This document shows, piece by piece, positions 33,881 through 40,773 of a DNA stretch of 40,773 bases (position 1 is its first letter; every line of letters begins with the position of its first letter). The DNA is from Alteribacillus sp041949975. Its GTDB lineage: Bacteria; Bacillota; Bacilli; Bacillales; Marinococcaceae. The DNA lies in assembly GCF_041949975.1 (NCBI RefSeq), contig NZ_JBHFQG010000033.1, positions 1-40,773 of the forward strand. Direction: 5' to 3'. The notes beneath the pieces are model-generated. The model was not told the origin of the DNA. It saw only the letters and a list, made by a program, of their open reading frames with translations, and searched no databases. Position numbers and translations under genes: made by a program.

Positions 33881-35724
33881 TGAAACACGAATTAATATTG
33901 GCTGGGGTAGACATCGGTAACTCCACAACTGAAGTTTCCATAGCAAGAGTTAGCAATGAACATACAGAATTCCTTTCCCAGTATTTAACAAAAACAACAG
34001 GTATTAAAGGAACCATAGAAAATGTGAAGGGTATTCAATTTGCGTTAAATAAGGCGGCAGCACATGCAAACCTGAAATTAGAGCAAATTGATAAAATACG
34101 AATTAATGATGCGGTCCCGGTGATTGGAGATTTAGCAATGGATATGATTAGTGAAACGATTATTACTGAATCTTCCATGATTGGTCATAATCCTGATACT
34201 CCTGGAGGATCTGGATTAGGGGTCGGTGAAACTGTTTTAGTAGAATCTCTTTTTGATGAGTTGGATAAAAGGAAGGACTATGTAGTCATCATTTCTAAAA
34301 ACATCGATTTTGAGTGGGCATCCATGTGTATTAATAAATCTTTTAATGAGGATATTTCTATAAAAGGAGCGATTGTCCAAAACGATGACGGAGTTTTAAT
34401 TTATAACCGTTTAATAAATAAGATCCCTATCGTAGACGAAGTTGCGTTAATTGAAAAAGTTCCATTGGGAAAGATAGCTGCCGTAGAAGTAGCCCAACCG
34501 GGTTATTCTGTCCGTAGTTTAAGTAACCCATATAGTCTTGCAACTGTTTTTCAGTTATCTGCTGAAGAGACGACAAAAATATCTCCCATTGCCAAGGCAG
34601 TAGTTGGGAATCGCTCTGCAGTAGTGATTCGAACTCCAGCAGGTGAGGTGGTAGACCGGAAAATTAAAGCCGGTAAGCTGATTCTCATAGGTCCGCGTCA
34701 ATCGGTGGAGGCAGATGTGACAGACGGAGCAAGTACAATCATGGAGAAGTATGAGCAATTGGAGGATCTAGTAGATCTAAAGGGGGAGAAAGGGACAAAT
34801 GTAGGAGGGATGTTGAATGGATTACGACAAGAGTTAGCCAATTTAACAAGTCAAAGAGTAGATAACATACAAATCTCTGATTTTCTTGCAGTAGATGCAG
34901 TGATCCCAACTTCGGTTAAAGGGGCTTTGGCAGGTGAGGTGACGATGGAAAGCGGTGTTGCTCTTGCCTCTATGGTCAAAACGGATCAGCTGCCTGTTGA
35001 GAGAGTTGCCAAAGAGTTAGAAGAAAAATTGGCACTGCATGTTGAAGTGGGTGGAATTGAAGCAGAGATGGCGATACGCGGCGCTTTGACAACTCCAGGA
35101 ACCGGAAAATCGATTGCAATACTTGACATGGGTGGTGGTTCAACAGATGCAGCCCTTGTCCACAATAATGGAAGTATTACTTCAACCCATCTAGCTGGTG
35201 CGGGGGATATGGTTACTATGCTAATCAACTCCGAATTAGACTTGGGTGATAAGGAATTGGCGGAGAGGATAAAGAAATTTCCTCTAGGTAAAGTGATGAG
35301 TCTATTTCATATGCAATTAGAAGATGGGACCATTCATTTTTCTAAAGCCCCCTATCCACCTCATACTTTTGGGCGAGTTGTCATTAGAGAAGGAAATGAA
35401 CTAACCCCTATAACAAATGCTTCTATAACATCCATTGAAAAAGTACGGGAAGTTCGCAGGAGTGCAAAAAAAAGAGTATTCGTTACAAATACAATTCGAG
35501 CTCTAAAAAGGGTCAGCCCGACAAACAATCTGAAACATTTATCTTATGTCGTTATGCTGGGTGGATCAGCATTAGATTTTGAAATCCCTCAAATGATTAC
35601 AGAGGAACTGTTTAAATATGGAATTGTTGCAGGGTTTGGAAACATTCGTGGTACGGAGGGGCCAAGGAATGCAGTAGCTACAGGACTTATTTTATCTTCA
35701 AGCCGGGGGGAAGTCCCGGTATGA
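33877..35724 (+). CDS. pduG: diol dehydratase reactivase, large subunit
   Basis: A 615-residue chaperone-like ATPase that exchanges damaged cobalamin out of suicide-inactivated dehydratase. Actin/Hsp70-type nucleotide motifs are AGVDIGNSTTEVSIA at the N-terminus and ILDMGGGSTDAALV around residue 410. Other DdrA/PduG segments are NTPGGSGLGVGET-like PDTPGGSGLGVGE, DFLAVDAVIPTSVKGALAGE and VVMLGGSALDFEIPQMITEE. The length equals Klebsiella DdrA (~610). ATG 33877 overlaps the small-subunit stop; ATG 33880 is an alternative. Its presence implies that the dehydratase works under conditions causing frequent inactivation, such as glycerol or oxygen. Confidence 0.95.
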   Translation: MMKHELILAGVDIGNSTTEVSIARVSNEHTEFLSQYLTKTTGIKGTIENVKGIQFALNKAAAHANLKLEQIDKIRINDAVPVIGDLAMDMISETIITESSMIGHNPDTPGGSGLGVGETVLVESLFDELDKRKDYVVIISKNIDFEWASMCINKSFNEDISIKGAIVQNDDGVLIYNRLINKIPIVDEVALIEKVPLGKIAAVEVAQPGYSVRSLSNPYSLATVFQLSAEETTKISPIAKAVVGNRSAVVIRTPAGEVVDRKIKAGKLILIGPRQSVEADVTDGASTIMEKYEQLEDLVDLKGEKGTNVGGMLNGLRQELANLTSQRVDNIQISDFLAVDAVIPTSVKGALAGEVTMESGVALASMVKTDQLPVERVAKELEEKLALHVEVGGIEAEMAIRGALTTPGTGKSIAILDMGGGSTDAALVHNNGSITSTHLAGAGDMVTMLINSELDLGDKELAERIKKFPLGKVMSLFHMQLEDGTIHFSKAPYPPHTFGRVVIREGNELTPITNASITSIEKVREVRRSAKKRVFVTNTIRALKRVSPTNNLKHLSYVVMLGGSALDFEIPQMITEELFKYGIVAGFGNIRGTEGPRNAVATGLILSSSRGEVPV

Positions 35725-36044
35725 CGGATGATAATAATTATTTATTTATTTTAACTGGTTTAGAACCTGAACATTCAATCATTAAAGATATTTGTACAGG
35801 TTTGGAAGAAGAGGGGATTCCTTATCAGGTAAGAAAAGAGGAACGGAACTCCATCCATTTATCTTATACTGCTGCTTCCTTATCGATATATAAAGTTGGG
35901 ATAGGTGTGAGCAAAGAAGGGAATGTAATGGTTCATCATGAAAAGCTGCCTTATGAAAGACCATATTTAACTGGTAAAGCGAATGATGGAAGGAAAATGG
36001 GGCAAAATGCTGCTCGATTAGTGAAAGGCTTGGTTCTGAAATAA
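35721..36044 (+). CDS. pduH: diol dehydratase reactivase, small subunit
   Basis: The 107-residue PduH/DdrB subunit, which resembles the dehydratase beta subunit and swaps with it during reactivation. Visible landmarks are EEEGIPYQVRKEERNSIHLS, then ASLSIYKVGIGVSKEGNVMV and the C-terminal GRKMGQNAARLVKGL. The start ATG overlaps the large-subunit stop (ATGA), as in other reactivase operons. It is slightly shorter than Klebsiella DdrB (~125). Confidence 0.92.
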   Translation: MTDDNNYLFILTGLEPEHSIIKDICTGLEEEGIPYQVRKEERNSIHLSYTAASLSIYKVGIGVSKEGNVMVHHEKLPYERPYLTGKANDGRKMGQNAARLVKGLVLK

Positions 36045-36059
36045 CAAGGAGGTAAACGA

Positions 36060-36488
36060 GTGGAACGAATAGACCTTAATACCGCAAAAAAAGCAATGGA
36101 ACAAGGAGAAGAGAAGGCTAAATCTATTGGTGTTCCTATGGTCATCACCATTGTTAATGACGAAGCCAACTTTATTGCTTCTCATAGAATGGATGGGGCA
36201 TTATTGGCCAGTGTTGACATATCTCAAAATAAAGCCTGGACATCAGCAGCTTTGAAAATGTCAACATCACAATTATCAGAAAATAGTAAAAACAACGGGG
36301 AGTTGTTCGGTATAAACTCTACCAATAATGGCAAAGTAGTTATCTTCGGCGGAGGCATACCTTTATATGTTAATAATAATTTAGTTGGAGCAGTAGGTGT
36401 AAGTGGAGGTTCTGTTAATGAAGACATTGAAGTTGCTCAAGCCGTTGAAGACTTTATTAATAAATTAGACATTGAATCTTTTGTATAA
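36060..36488 (+). CDS. GlcG/HbpS-like protein (PduO C-terminal-type domain)
   Basis: A 142-residue single-domain protein of the GlcG/HbpS family. The motifs are ANFIASHRMDGALLASVDIS, NKAWTSAALKM, VVIFGGGIPLYVNNNLVGAV and GVSGGSVNEDIEVAQAVEDF. Relatives bind haem (HbpS) or form the C-terminal domain of PduO next to the adenosyltransferase. Here the domain stands alone, without the adenosyltransferase part. The GTG start at 36060 lies seven bases after a perfect AAGGAGG and 15 bp after pduH, so it is the last gene of the operon. Its role may be to hold a tetrapyrrole or assist cobalamin handling; that is inference. Confidence 0.9.
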   Translation: MERIDLNTAKKAMEQGEEKAKSIGVPMVITIVNDEANFIASHRMDGALLASVDISQNKAWTSAALKMSTSQLSENSKNNGELFGINSTNNGKVVIFGGGIPLYVNNNLVGAVGVSGGSVNEDIEVAQAVEDFINKLDIESFV

Positions 36489-36613
36489 GAGTGCTTCAAC
36501 AAAACGAAAATGAATGTTATTGAGATTTTATTTCATATGTTGAACGGAAGAGACGATTGTATAATATTAATAGAAGGACATCTAAATATTTAAAAGAGGA
36601 TAAAAGTTTATTC

Positions 36614-36646
36614 AAGGACGTACTTATTTAATAAGGCGTCCTTTTT
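36614..36646 (+). terminator. terminator of the dehydratase operon
   Basis: AAGGACG (36614-36620) pairs with CGTCCTT (36637-36643), then TTT. It lies ~125 bp past the last operon gene. Confidence 0.7.
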
Positions 36647-36654
36647 AATTGGTG

Positions 36655-36700
36655 ATTTTACGAACGTTTTTGCGGTTTTTTATAAATTTATTCGTAAAAT
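36655..36700. promoter_or_regulatory. 10-bp inverted repeat upstream of purT (possible PurR site)
   Basis: ATTTTACGAA (36655-36664) and TTCGTAAAAT (36691-36700) are perfect inverted arms. The CGAA...TTCG cores recall the two half-sites of the Bacillus PurR box, but the 26-bp interval between them is about one helical turn longer than the usual 16-17 bp. The assignment to PurR is tentative. Confidence 0.4.
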
Positions 36701-36776
36701 AGCTCTTATTTCCTTGTCTTTATCTCTCAAAAAGAGTTAAAATAGCCATAAATGAAAATGTTCAGGAGGTTGCAGC

Positions 36777-37949
36777 ATGTATGGAGCACCGAATCAAAGA
36801 CATTCGAAAAAACTGATGCTGTTAGGATCAGGAGAATTGGGAAAGGAAGTGGCGATTGAGGCGCAGCGATTAGGGATTGAAACTATTGCTGTCGACCGGT
36901 ATGAAGGCGCACCTGCGATGCAAGTTGCCCATCGTTTTCATGTGGCGGATATGCTTGATGGCGGGAAGCTTCGAGAGGTTATAGAGCTGGAAAAACCTGA
37001 TTTTATCGTCCCTGAAATAGAGGCAATTGCCACAGCAACACTGATAGAACTGGAGCAGGAAGGCTATAATGTCATCCCGACCGCTTATGCGACCCAATTA
37101 ACCATGGATCGCGAAGGTATTAGACGATTGGCAAGTGAGAAACTAGGACTCCGGACAGCGAAATACGAGTTTGCGAACTCTTTAGAGGAATTGAAAGAAG
37201 CAGTAAACATAATCAGTATGCCTTGTGTCATTAAACCACTTATGAGTTCCTCAGGAAAAGGCCAAAGTCTTTGCCGTACAGAAGAAGATATTGAGAACTC
37301 CTGGGAAGCAGCGATAAATAGTGGGCGCGGTAACATGAACCGGGTCATTGTCGAGGAACTTATTGATTTCGATTCGGAAATCACGCTTCTGACGGTACGT
37401 TCTATGACGGGAACCGTTTTCTGTCCGCCTATCGGCCATGTCCAGCAGGACGGTGATTACATTCAATCTTGGCAGCCGCATGCGATGAGTACGGAACAGT
37501 TAAGAGAAGCAGAGGAAATGGCCAAAAAAGTTACGGATGAGATCGGTGGTTTCGGTGTCTTCGGTGTAGAAATATTTATTACTGCAGATGGTGTGTACTT
37601 TAGCGAAGTGTCCCCGCGCCCTCATGATACCGGAATGGTAACCTTAGTTACCCAGGAACTTTCTGAATTTGCTCTTCATGTCCGGGCGATTTTAGGGTTA
37701 CCAGTAGACGACGTTCAGCTCGTATCACCAGGAGCAAGCCATGCGATCAAAGCATCGATGGAAAGCAATGATTATCAAATTTCTGGAATCGAACAAGCTT
37801 TAGCTGTGCCAAACACGCAAATGCGCTTATTTGGGAAGCCAGATACAAAAATAGGCCGCCGTATGGCCGTTGTTCTAACCAAAGGAGAGAATGTCGAAAC
37901 AGCCTGCGAACAGGCAAAAGAAGCAGCATCTAAAATCGATATTTTTTAA
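36777..37949 (+). CDS. purT: formate-dependent GAR transformylase
   Basis: A 390-residue ATP-grasp enzyme that makes formyl-GAR from glycinamide ribonucleotide, formate and ATP in purine synthesis. Segments MLLGSGELGKEVAIEAQRLG, AVDRYEGAPAMQVAHRFHV, PLMSSSGKGQSLC (phosphate-binding loop), FGVEIFITADGVYFSEVSPR and PHDTGMVTL are diagnostic. AGGAGGT lies before ATG 36777. It stands apart from any pur operon, as in B. subtilis. The perfect inverted repeat ~80 bp upstream may be its operator. Confidence 0.97.
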   Translation: MYGAPNQRHSKKLMLLGSGELGKEVAIEAQRLGIETIAVDRYEGAPAMQVAHRFHVADMLDGGKLREVIELEKPDFIVPEIEAIATATLIELEQEGYNVIPTAYATQLTMDREGIRRLASEKLGLRTAKYEFANSLEELKEAVNIISMPCVIKPLMSSSGKGQSLCRTEEDIENSWEAAINSGRGNMNRVIVEELIDFDSEITLLTVRSMTGTVFCPPIGHVQQDGDYIQSWQPHAMSTEQLREAEEMAKKVTDEIGGFGVFGVEIFITADGVYFSEVSPRPHDTGMVTLVTQELSEFALHVRAILGLPVDDVQLVSPGASHAIKASMESNDYQISGIEQALAVPNTQMRLFGKPDTKIGRRMAVVLTKGENVETACEQAKEAASKIDIF

Positions 37950-37988
37950 AAAGTAACAAAGATTAAATATGTCTTACTAAAGAAATAG

Positions 37989-38018
37989 GCGCTTATCTAT
38001 AATAAGGATAGCGCTTTT
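37989..38018 (+). terminator. terminator of purT
   Basis: GCGCTTATC and GATAGCGC pair around an AT-rich loop, followed by six T residues. Confidence 0.85.
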
Positions 38019-38076
38019 TTCATTGTTTAGGAAATTATGTTTTTACAAGTTGTGGATAACTATCTCCGTATTGTTT

Positions 38077-38440
38077 GATCTGCGTCTAGCTTCAGCGCCG
38101 AGCCTCTCGGAGGCCCAAGACGGTTTAAGGAACTTTTGCTAGAATCGCGAACATCGTGTTCGCAACGCAAAAGTCAGCACATCCTGTGCAAGCCAGTTTG
38201 ACGTTGTCACAGGACGTGACGTTCTTAGTCGAACATCCTTTAGGACCCTTCTGCTAAAGACGCACACGTCGACGCACAGGACGTACTGATGTCGCCAATG
38301 CCACAGGACGTGGCGTTTTTGGCGACGAAAGTGAAACGCAGAAGTCACCACATCCTTGTGGAAGTAAGAGCGTCTTTCATGACTGAAGAACATTTACCTG
38401 TCGAGGCTGATCAGGGCGCTTGCGCTTTTGTTCTTGGAAA
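38077..38440. repeat. palindrome-rich interspersed repeat of Bacillaceae type
   Basis: About 360 bp without coding sense. It begins GATCTGCGTCTAGCTTCAGC and ends near GATCAGGGCGCTTGCGC, with partly complementary ends (CAGCGCC/GGCGCTTG). Inside, CACAGGACGT recurs at 38208, 38275 and 38302, and inverted CACATCC(T)TGTG motifs occur at 38177 and 38349. Repeats with this opening and closing sequence are common in Bacillaceae genomes, to my memory. A CTTTTGTT/AACAAAAG hairpin follows at 38425-38448. ORFs predicted here are spurious. Confidence 0.65.
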
Positions 38441-38474
38441 AACAAAAGTTTGCTGCCTTGACTTTCATTTTCGA

Positions 38475-38493
38475 TAGAACTACACTGGTTACA
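38475..38493 (-). promoter_or_regulatory. candidate Rrf2 operator at its own gene
   Basis: TAGAACTACACTGGTTACA matches the reverse complement of the operator at 39008-39026 in 17 of 19 positions. It ends just before the ribosome binding site of the Rrf2 gene, well placed for autorepression. Confidence 0.6.
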
Positions 38494-38509
38494 TCAAGAG
38501 GTGAAATGT

Positions 38510-38941
38510 ATGAAAAAAATTAGCAGTCGTTTTTCTATTGCTGTTCATATTCTGTCTCTTATAGCATTAAGTCCATCACCATGTACATCGGAGTTTATTG
38601 GTGAAAGTGTCAAGACTAATCCGGTTATTATTCGTAGAATTATTGGTAAGCTGAAAAAAGCTGGAATAGTCCATGTACGACCGGGAACTGGCGGAGCGTA
38701 CTTAACAAAAGAGCAGGATGAAATTACGTTACTAGATGTGTATCGAGCAGTAGAAGTTGTCGAGAAGGATGATCTCTTTCATTTCCATGAACATCCCAAT
38801 CCTGAATGTCCGGTGGGTGCTAATATTGAATCCGTTTTCAGAACAAAGATGCTTCAAGCCCAGTCAGCTTTAGAACAAGAACTAGCTCAAGTGTCACTTC
38901 AGCAATTGGTAGCCGAAATATGCAAAAAAATGACTCTATAG
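38510..38941 (+). CDS. Rrf2-family transcriptional regulator
   Basis: A 143-residue winged-helix repressor resembling B. subtilis YwnA. The N-terminal helix is SSRFSIAVHILSLIALSP, the recognition region is VKTNPVIIRRIIGKLKKAGI, the wing is VHVRPGTGGAYLTKE, and the dimerisation helix is ITLLDVYRAVEVVEKDDLF. The clustered cysteines that hold Fe-S clusters in IscR or NsrR are absent; only scattered Cys residues remain (TSPCTS-type, ECPVG, EICKK). It may therefore sense thiols or electrophiles by another route. The frame opens at GTG 38501, but ATG 38510 follows AGAGGTGA at proper spacing. The downstream oxidoreductase is its likely target. Confidence 0.9.
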   Translation: MKKISSRFSIAVHILSLIALSPSPCTSEFIGESVKTNPVIIRRIIGKLKKAGIVHVRPGTGGAYLTKEQDEITLLDVYRAVEVVEKDDLFHFHEHPNPECPVGANIESVFRTKMLQAQSALEQELAQVSLQQLVAEICKKMTL

Positions 38942-38965
38942 AAAGCTAAATTTTTTTATATGAGT

Positions 38966-39026
38966 TGTAACCATCATGGTTATAAGTACAACCTTTTTTG
39001 AATTTGTTGTAACCAGTGTGGTTATA
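38966..39026 (+). promoter_or_regulatory. two tandem Rrf2 operators over the oxidoreductase promoter
   Basis: TGTAACCA-N3-TGGTTATA is present at 38966-38984 and 39008-39026, with centres 42 bp apart (about four helical turns). The second copy overlaps a TATACT -10 candidate (39023-39028) that pairs with TTGAAT at 38998. A third, inverted copy lies at 38475-38493. Confidence 0.75.
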
Positions 39027-39069
39027 CTATTACCTCTTGAAATCATTTTAAGAAGGGAAGGAAATATTG

Positions 39070-39936
39070 ATGTCAATCGTTGTAACTGGTGCAACTGGTT
39101 TATTAGGAAATCTTGTTATTCAACACTTACTTAAAAAAGTACCTGCAAATCAAATAATTGCAAGTGTTCGTAATATAGAAAAGGCTTCAGAATTAGAGAA
39201 AGTTGGAGTGGAAGTCCGTTATGGGGATTATATGGATTTGGAATCCATGAAAAAATCGTTTGATGGAGCATCAAAAGTACTATTTATCTCAAGCCCAGAC
39301 GTCGATGATACGCTTCGTGTTCGTCAGCATGCTACTGTTGTGCAAGCAGCAAGAGATGCAGGTGTCAAACAAATTGCTTATACGGGGTATGCTTTTGCTG
39401 AGGAGTCTAAATTACCACTTGCACTTGTTCATATGGCTACAGAATATGCCATTCGTACAACGGGCATACCTTATACTTTCTTACGTAATGCCCTCTATAC
39501 GGAAGTATTTGTTAACCCAGCACTTGGCGGTGCAATAGAGAGTGGAGAACTCATAACGAATACAGGAACAGGAGTACTAAATGCTGTAAATCGTAACGAT
39601 CTAGCTTTCGCTGCTGCAACAGCTCTTACGGAGGAAGGTCATGAAAACAAAACGTACAATCTTGTACATCCAGAACCTTGGAGCTTCGATGAGCTTGCAC
39701 AAGTTCTCTCTGACTTTTCAGGCAAACATGTTGTACATCGTACTGTTTCTTATGATGAAACAAAGGATTATCTTGTAAACATCGGATTGTCAGAACCAAT
39801 AGCTGAATTATCTGCTGTTATTTATCATGCAGTATCTGAAGGGGAGACCTCCAAAACGACAAACGATTTGCAAAATCTAATCGGAACACCAACTCCGCTT
39901 AAAGAATCGGTAAAACAAGCCCTGCAAGCTGAATAA
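39070..39936 (+). CDS. NmrA-like NAD(P)-binding oxidoreductase (QorB type)
   Basis: A 288-residue atypical short-chain dehydrogenase of the NmrA/QorB group. The nucleotide-binding loop VVTGATGLLGNLVIQHLL is at residues 3-20. ASVRNIEKASELEKVGVEVR, RYGDYMDLESMKKSFDGASK and TFLRNALYTEVF follow the quinone-oxidoreductase-2 pattern. Likely substrates are quinones or reactive carbonyls. TTG 39067 precedes ATG 39070; the latter is better placed after GAAGGGAAGG. It is controlled, by inference, by the upstream Rrf2 regulator. Confidence 0.88.
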   Translation: MSIVVTGATGLLGNLVIQHLLKKVPANQIIASVRNIEKASELEKVGVEVRYGDYMDLESMKKSFDGASKVLFISSPDVDDTLRVRQHATVVQAARDAGVKQIAYTGYAFAEESKLPLALVHMATEYAIRTTGIPYTFLRNALYTEVFVNPALGGAIESGELITNTGTGVLNAVNRNDLAFAAATALTEEGHENKTYNLVHPEPWSFDELAQVLSDFSGKHVVHRTVSYDETKDYLVNIGLSEPIAELSAVIYHAVSEGETSKTTNDLQNLIGTPTPLKESVKQALQAE

Positions 39937-39944
39937 TTTTATAG

Positions 39945-39989
39945 AAAACAGGCCACAGATGGATTCGATTCATCATGTGGTCTGTTTTT
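39945..39989 (+). terminator. terminator of the oxidoreductase gene
   Basis: AAACAGGCCACA (39946-39957) pairs with TGTGGTCTGTTT (39976-39987, one G-U pair), followed by T residues. Confidence 0.88.
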
Positions 39990-40050
39990 AGCTTATATAT
40001 TTATTCATTTTAGTATTTTTTGCATGCAATGTTTAAACATCACAATATAC

Positions 40051-40645
40051 CTGTAACCGTCAAGTTAAATTGAACACTTTTTGCTCATTAATTTTGAACA
40101 GTCTCTTTCTTAAATATCGTACTTCGATTCTTTAATCGAAGGCTGTCTCCTGATAGTTGAATAACTTCAGCTCGGTGAATAATTCTATCTAATATTGCTG
40201 CAGTAATTGCCGGATCTCCCAATAGCTCACCCCAATCACTTGGGCCTTTGTTAGAAGTTAATATAATTGATGACTGATTATACAGTTCATTTATAAAATG
40301 GAAAAATAAATTGGCTTCTCGTTGATCCATCGCCATAAACATAAGATCGTCTATTATCACTAAATTTGAGTTTCTTATCCGTTTTAAGCGCAACTGTGAT
40401 TTCCGTGTTATTTCTTCTGTTTTCAACACATGAACCAGTTCTCCCATTGATATAAAAGTTACTTTGTATCCCTCGTAAATAGCTTTTATCCCTAATCCAA
40501 TGGCCAGTGTTGTTTTACCTACACCGGTAGGTCCTAAGAGAATAAGGTTATACAACTGATCGAGCCAAGCCAAGTCTACTAATTGGTTAAATTGTTGTTG
40601 CTTTAATGACGGCTGTTCTTCTAGTGAAAATTCATCTAATGTCTT
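40051..40645 (-). mobile_element. IS21-family remnant
   Basis: This contains the 3' part of istB and, beyond it, a probable IS21 end starting TGTAACCGTCAAGTTAAATT at 40051, with repeated TTGAACA-type motifs (40069-40075 and 40095-40100). IS21 ends carry multiple short repeats of this kind. The istA gene and the other end are missing. Confidence 0.6.
40088..40645 (-). pseudogene. istB: IstB-like ATPase, N-terminally truncated
   Basis: The helper ATPase of IS21 transposition. Walker A is GPTGVGKTT, Walker B is NLVIIDDLMF, and sensor/C-terminal segments such as SSIILTSNKGPSDWGELLGD and ILDRIIHRAEVIQLSGDS are intact. The frame continues upstream of the TTG at 40573 as SKTLDEFSLEEQPSLKQQQF, the usual linker, but meets a stop at ~40647. 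The N-terminal ~75 residues that contact the transposase are missing. The break coincides with the start of IS3-like sequence, so that insertion probably caused the truncation. Confidence 0.82.
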
Positions 40646-40647
40646 GC

Positions 40648-40773
40648 TCTAAAGCCCCTTAGCGATCTTGGACAACGAAAAGTAACTTCGTTACACTAAG
40701 AATCAAAGGGGTTGATTGAAAATGAAACGACAAGTTTACTCCAACGACTTTAAATTACAAGTAGTAAAAGAAG
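40648..40773 (+). mobile_element. IS3-family element, left end only
   Basis: Non-coding sequence from ~40640 leads into a transposase orfA at 40722. It includes an AAGTAACTTCGTTACACT-type palindrome (40680-40697). The exact terminal repeat cannot be placed without the right end, which lies outside the window. Confidence 0.55.
40722..40773 (+). CDS. IS3-type transposase orfA, N-terminal fragment
   Basis: ATG 40722 after AAAGGGG opens MKRQVYSNDFKLQVVKE, the start of an HTH_Tnp_1 helix-turn-helix protein (OrfA of IS3-type elements). Only 17 codons are inside the window. The call rests on the characteristic YS-DFK-QVVKE pattern. Confidence 0.65.
   Translation, partial: MKRQVYSNDFKLQVVKE

Noticed and set aside
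38139..38477. Two ORFs (84 and 62 codons) in the purT-Rrf2 interval
   Set aside because: They arise from the palindromic repeat; the composition is Cys/Arg/His-rich nonsense and there is no translation signal.
1..40773. CRISPR arrays, rRNA or tRNA genes
   Set aside because: No regularly spaced identical repeats, cloverleaf-like sequence or rRNA-conserved segment was seen in either strand.

Overview
The window looks like chromosomal DNA of a Bacillaceae (low-GC, spore-forming Firmicutes) species. The reasons are strong AGGAGG ribosome binding sites, frequent TTG/GTG starts, a KinA-like histidine kinase core, a spore-photoproduct-lyase-like radical SAM protein, a YetF-type protein, malate:quinone oxidoreductase and a Bacillaceae-type interspersed repeat. 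I cannot fix the genus from sequence alone.

Layout. 1-9.8 kb: a decayed zinc-ribbon gene; a fusion of an intact EAL (c-di-GMP phosphodiesterase) domain to a PAS-PAS histidine kinase; a short, very basic Mur ligase without the usual first domain; an LTA-synthase-like remnant; a CstA-type transporter; small membrane proteins; cardiolipin synthase; a YetF/DUF421 protein. 9.9-18.2 kb: mostly gene decay (YdbC-like, alpha/beta hydrolase, lipoprotein/DinB chimera, cytochrome P450, PadR, PhnB-like remnants, a frameshifted exported protein) around intact islands: a secreted C45-type hydrolase, mqo and an isochorismatase-like hydrolase. 18.4-26.1 kb: an alpha/beta hydrolase, a 2OG-Fe(II) oxygenase, an IS200/IS605 element with intact tnpA and gutted tnpB, a radical SAM protein, two GNAT acetyltransferases, an APH-type kinase, small ORFs and further remnants. 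26.3-28.8 kb: a divergent MocR regulator/EamA exporter pair with repeat-type operator candidates. 28.9-36.5 kb: the main metabolic island. 36.7-40.8 kb: purT, a palindrome-rich repeat, an Rrf2 regulator and its probable NmrA-like target with three matching operators, then an N-terminally truncated IS21 istB abutting an IS3-type element that runs off the end.

The island at 28.9-36.5 kb is the most coherent system. A sigma-54 activator (GAF-PAS-AAA+-Fis) is read away from a six-gene operon. The operon encodes the three subunits of a coenzyme B12-dependent diol/glycerol dehydratase, both subunits of its reactivase, and a GlcG/HbpS-like protein. A canonical -24/-12 promoter lies in front of the operon, and a long inverted repeat sits about 140 bp upstream of the predicted start as a likely activator site. 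The beta and gamma subunits lack the N-terminal extensions that target diol dehydratase to microcompartments, and there are no shell, aldehyde dehydrogenase, alcohol dehydrogenase or adenosyltransferase genes here. I infer a free cytosolic dehydratase module whose downstream enzymes are encoded elsewhere.

Other points of interest are the EAL-kinase fusion, which physically couples c-di-GMP breakdown to a probable sporulation-type kinase, the three-site Rrf2 operator set, and the density of multi-lesion pseudogenes.
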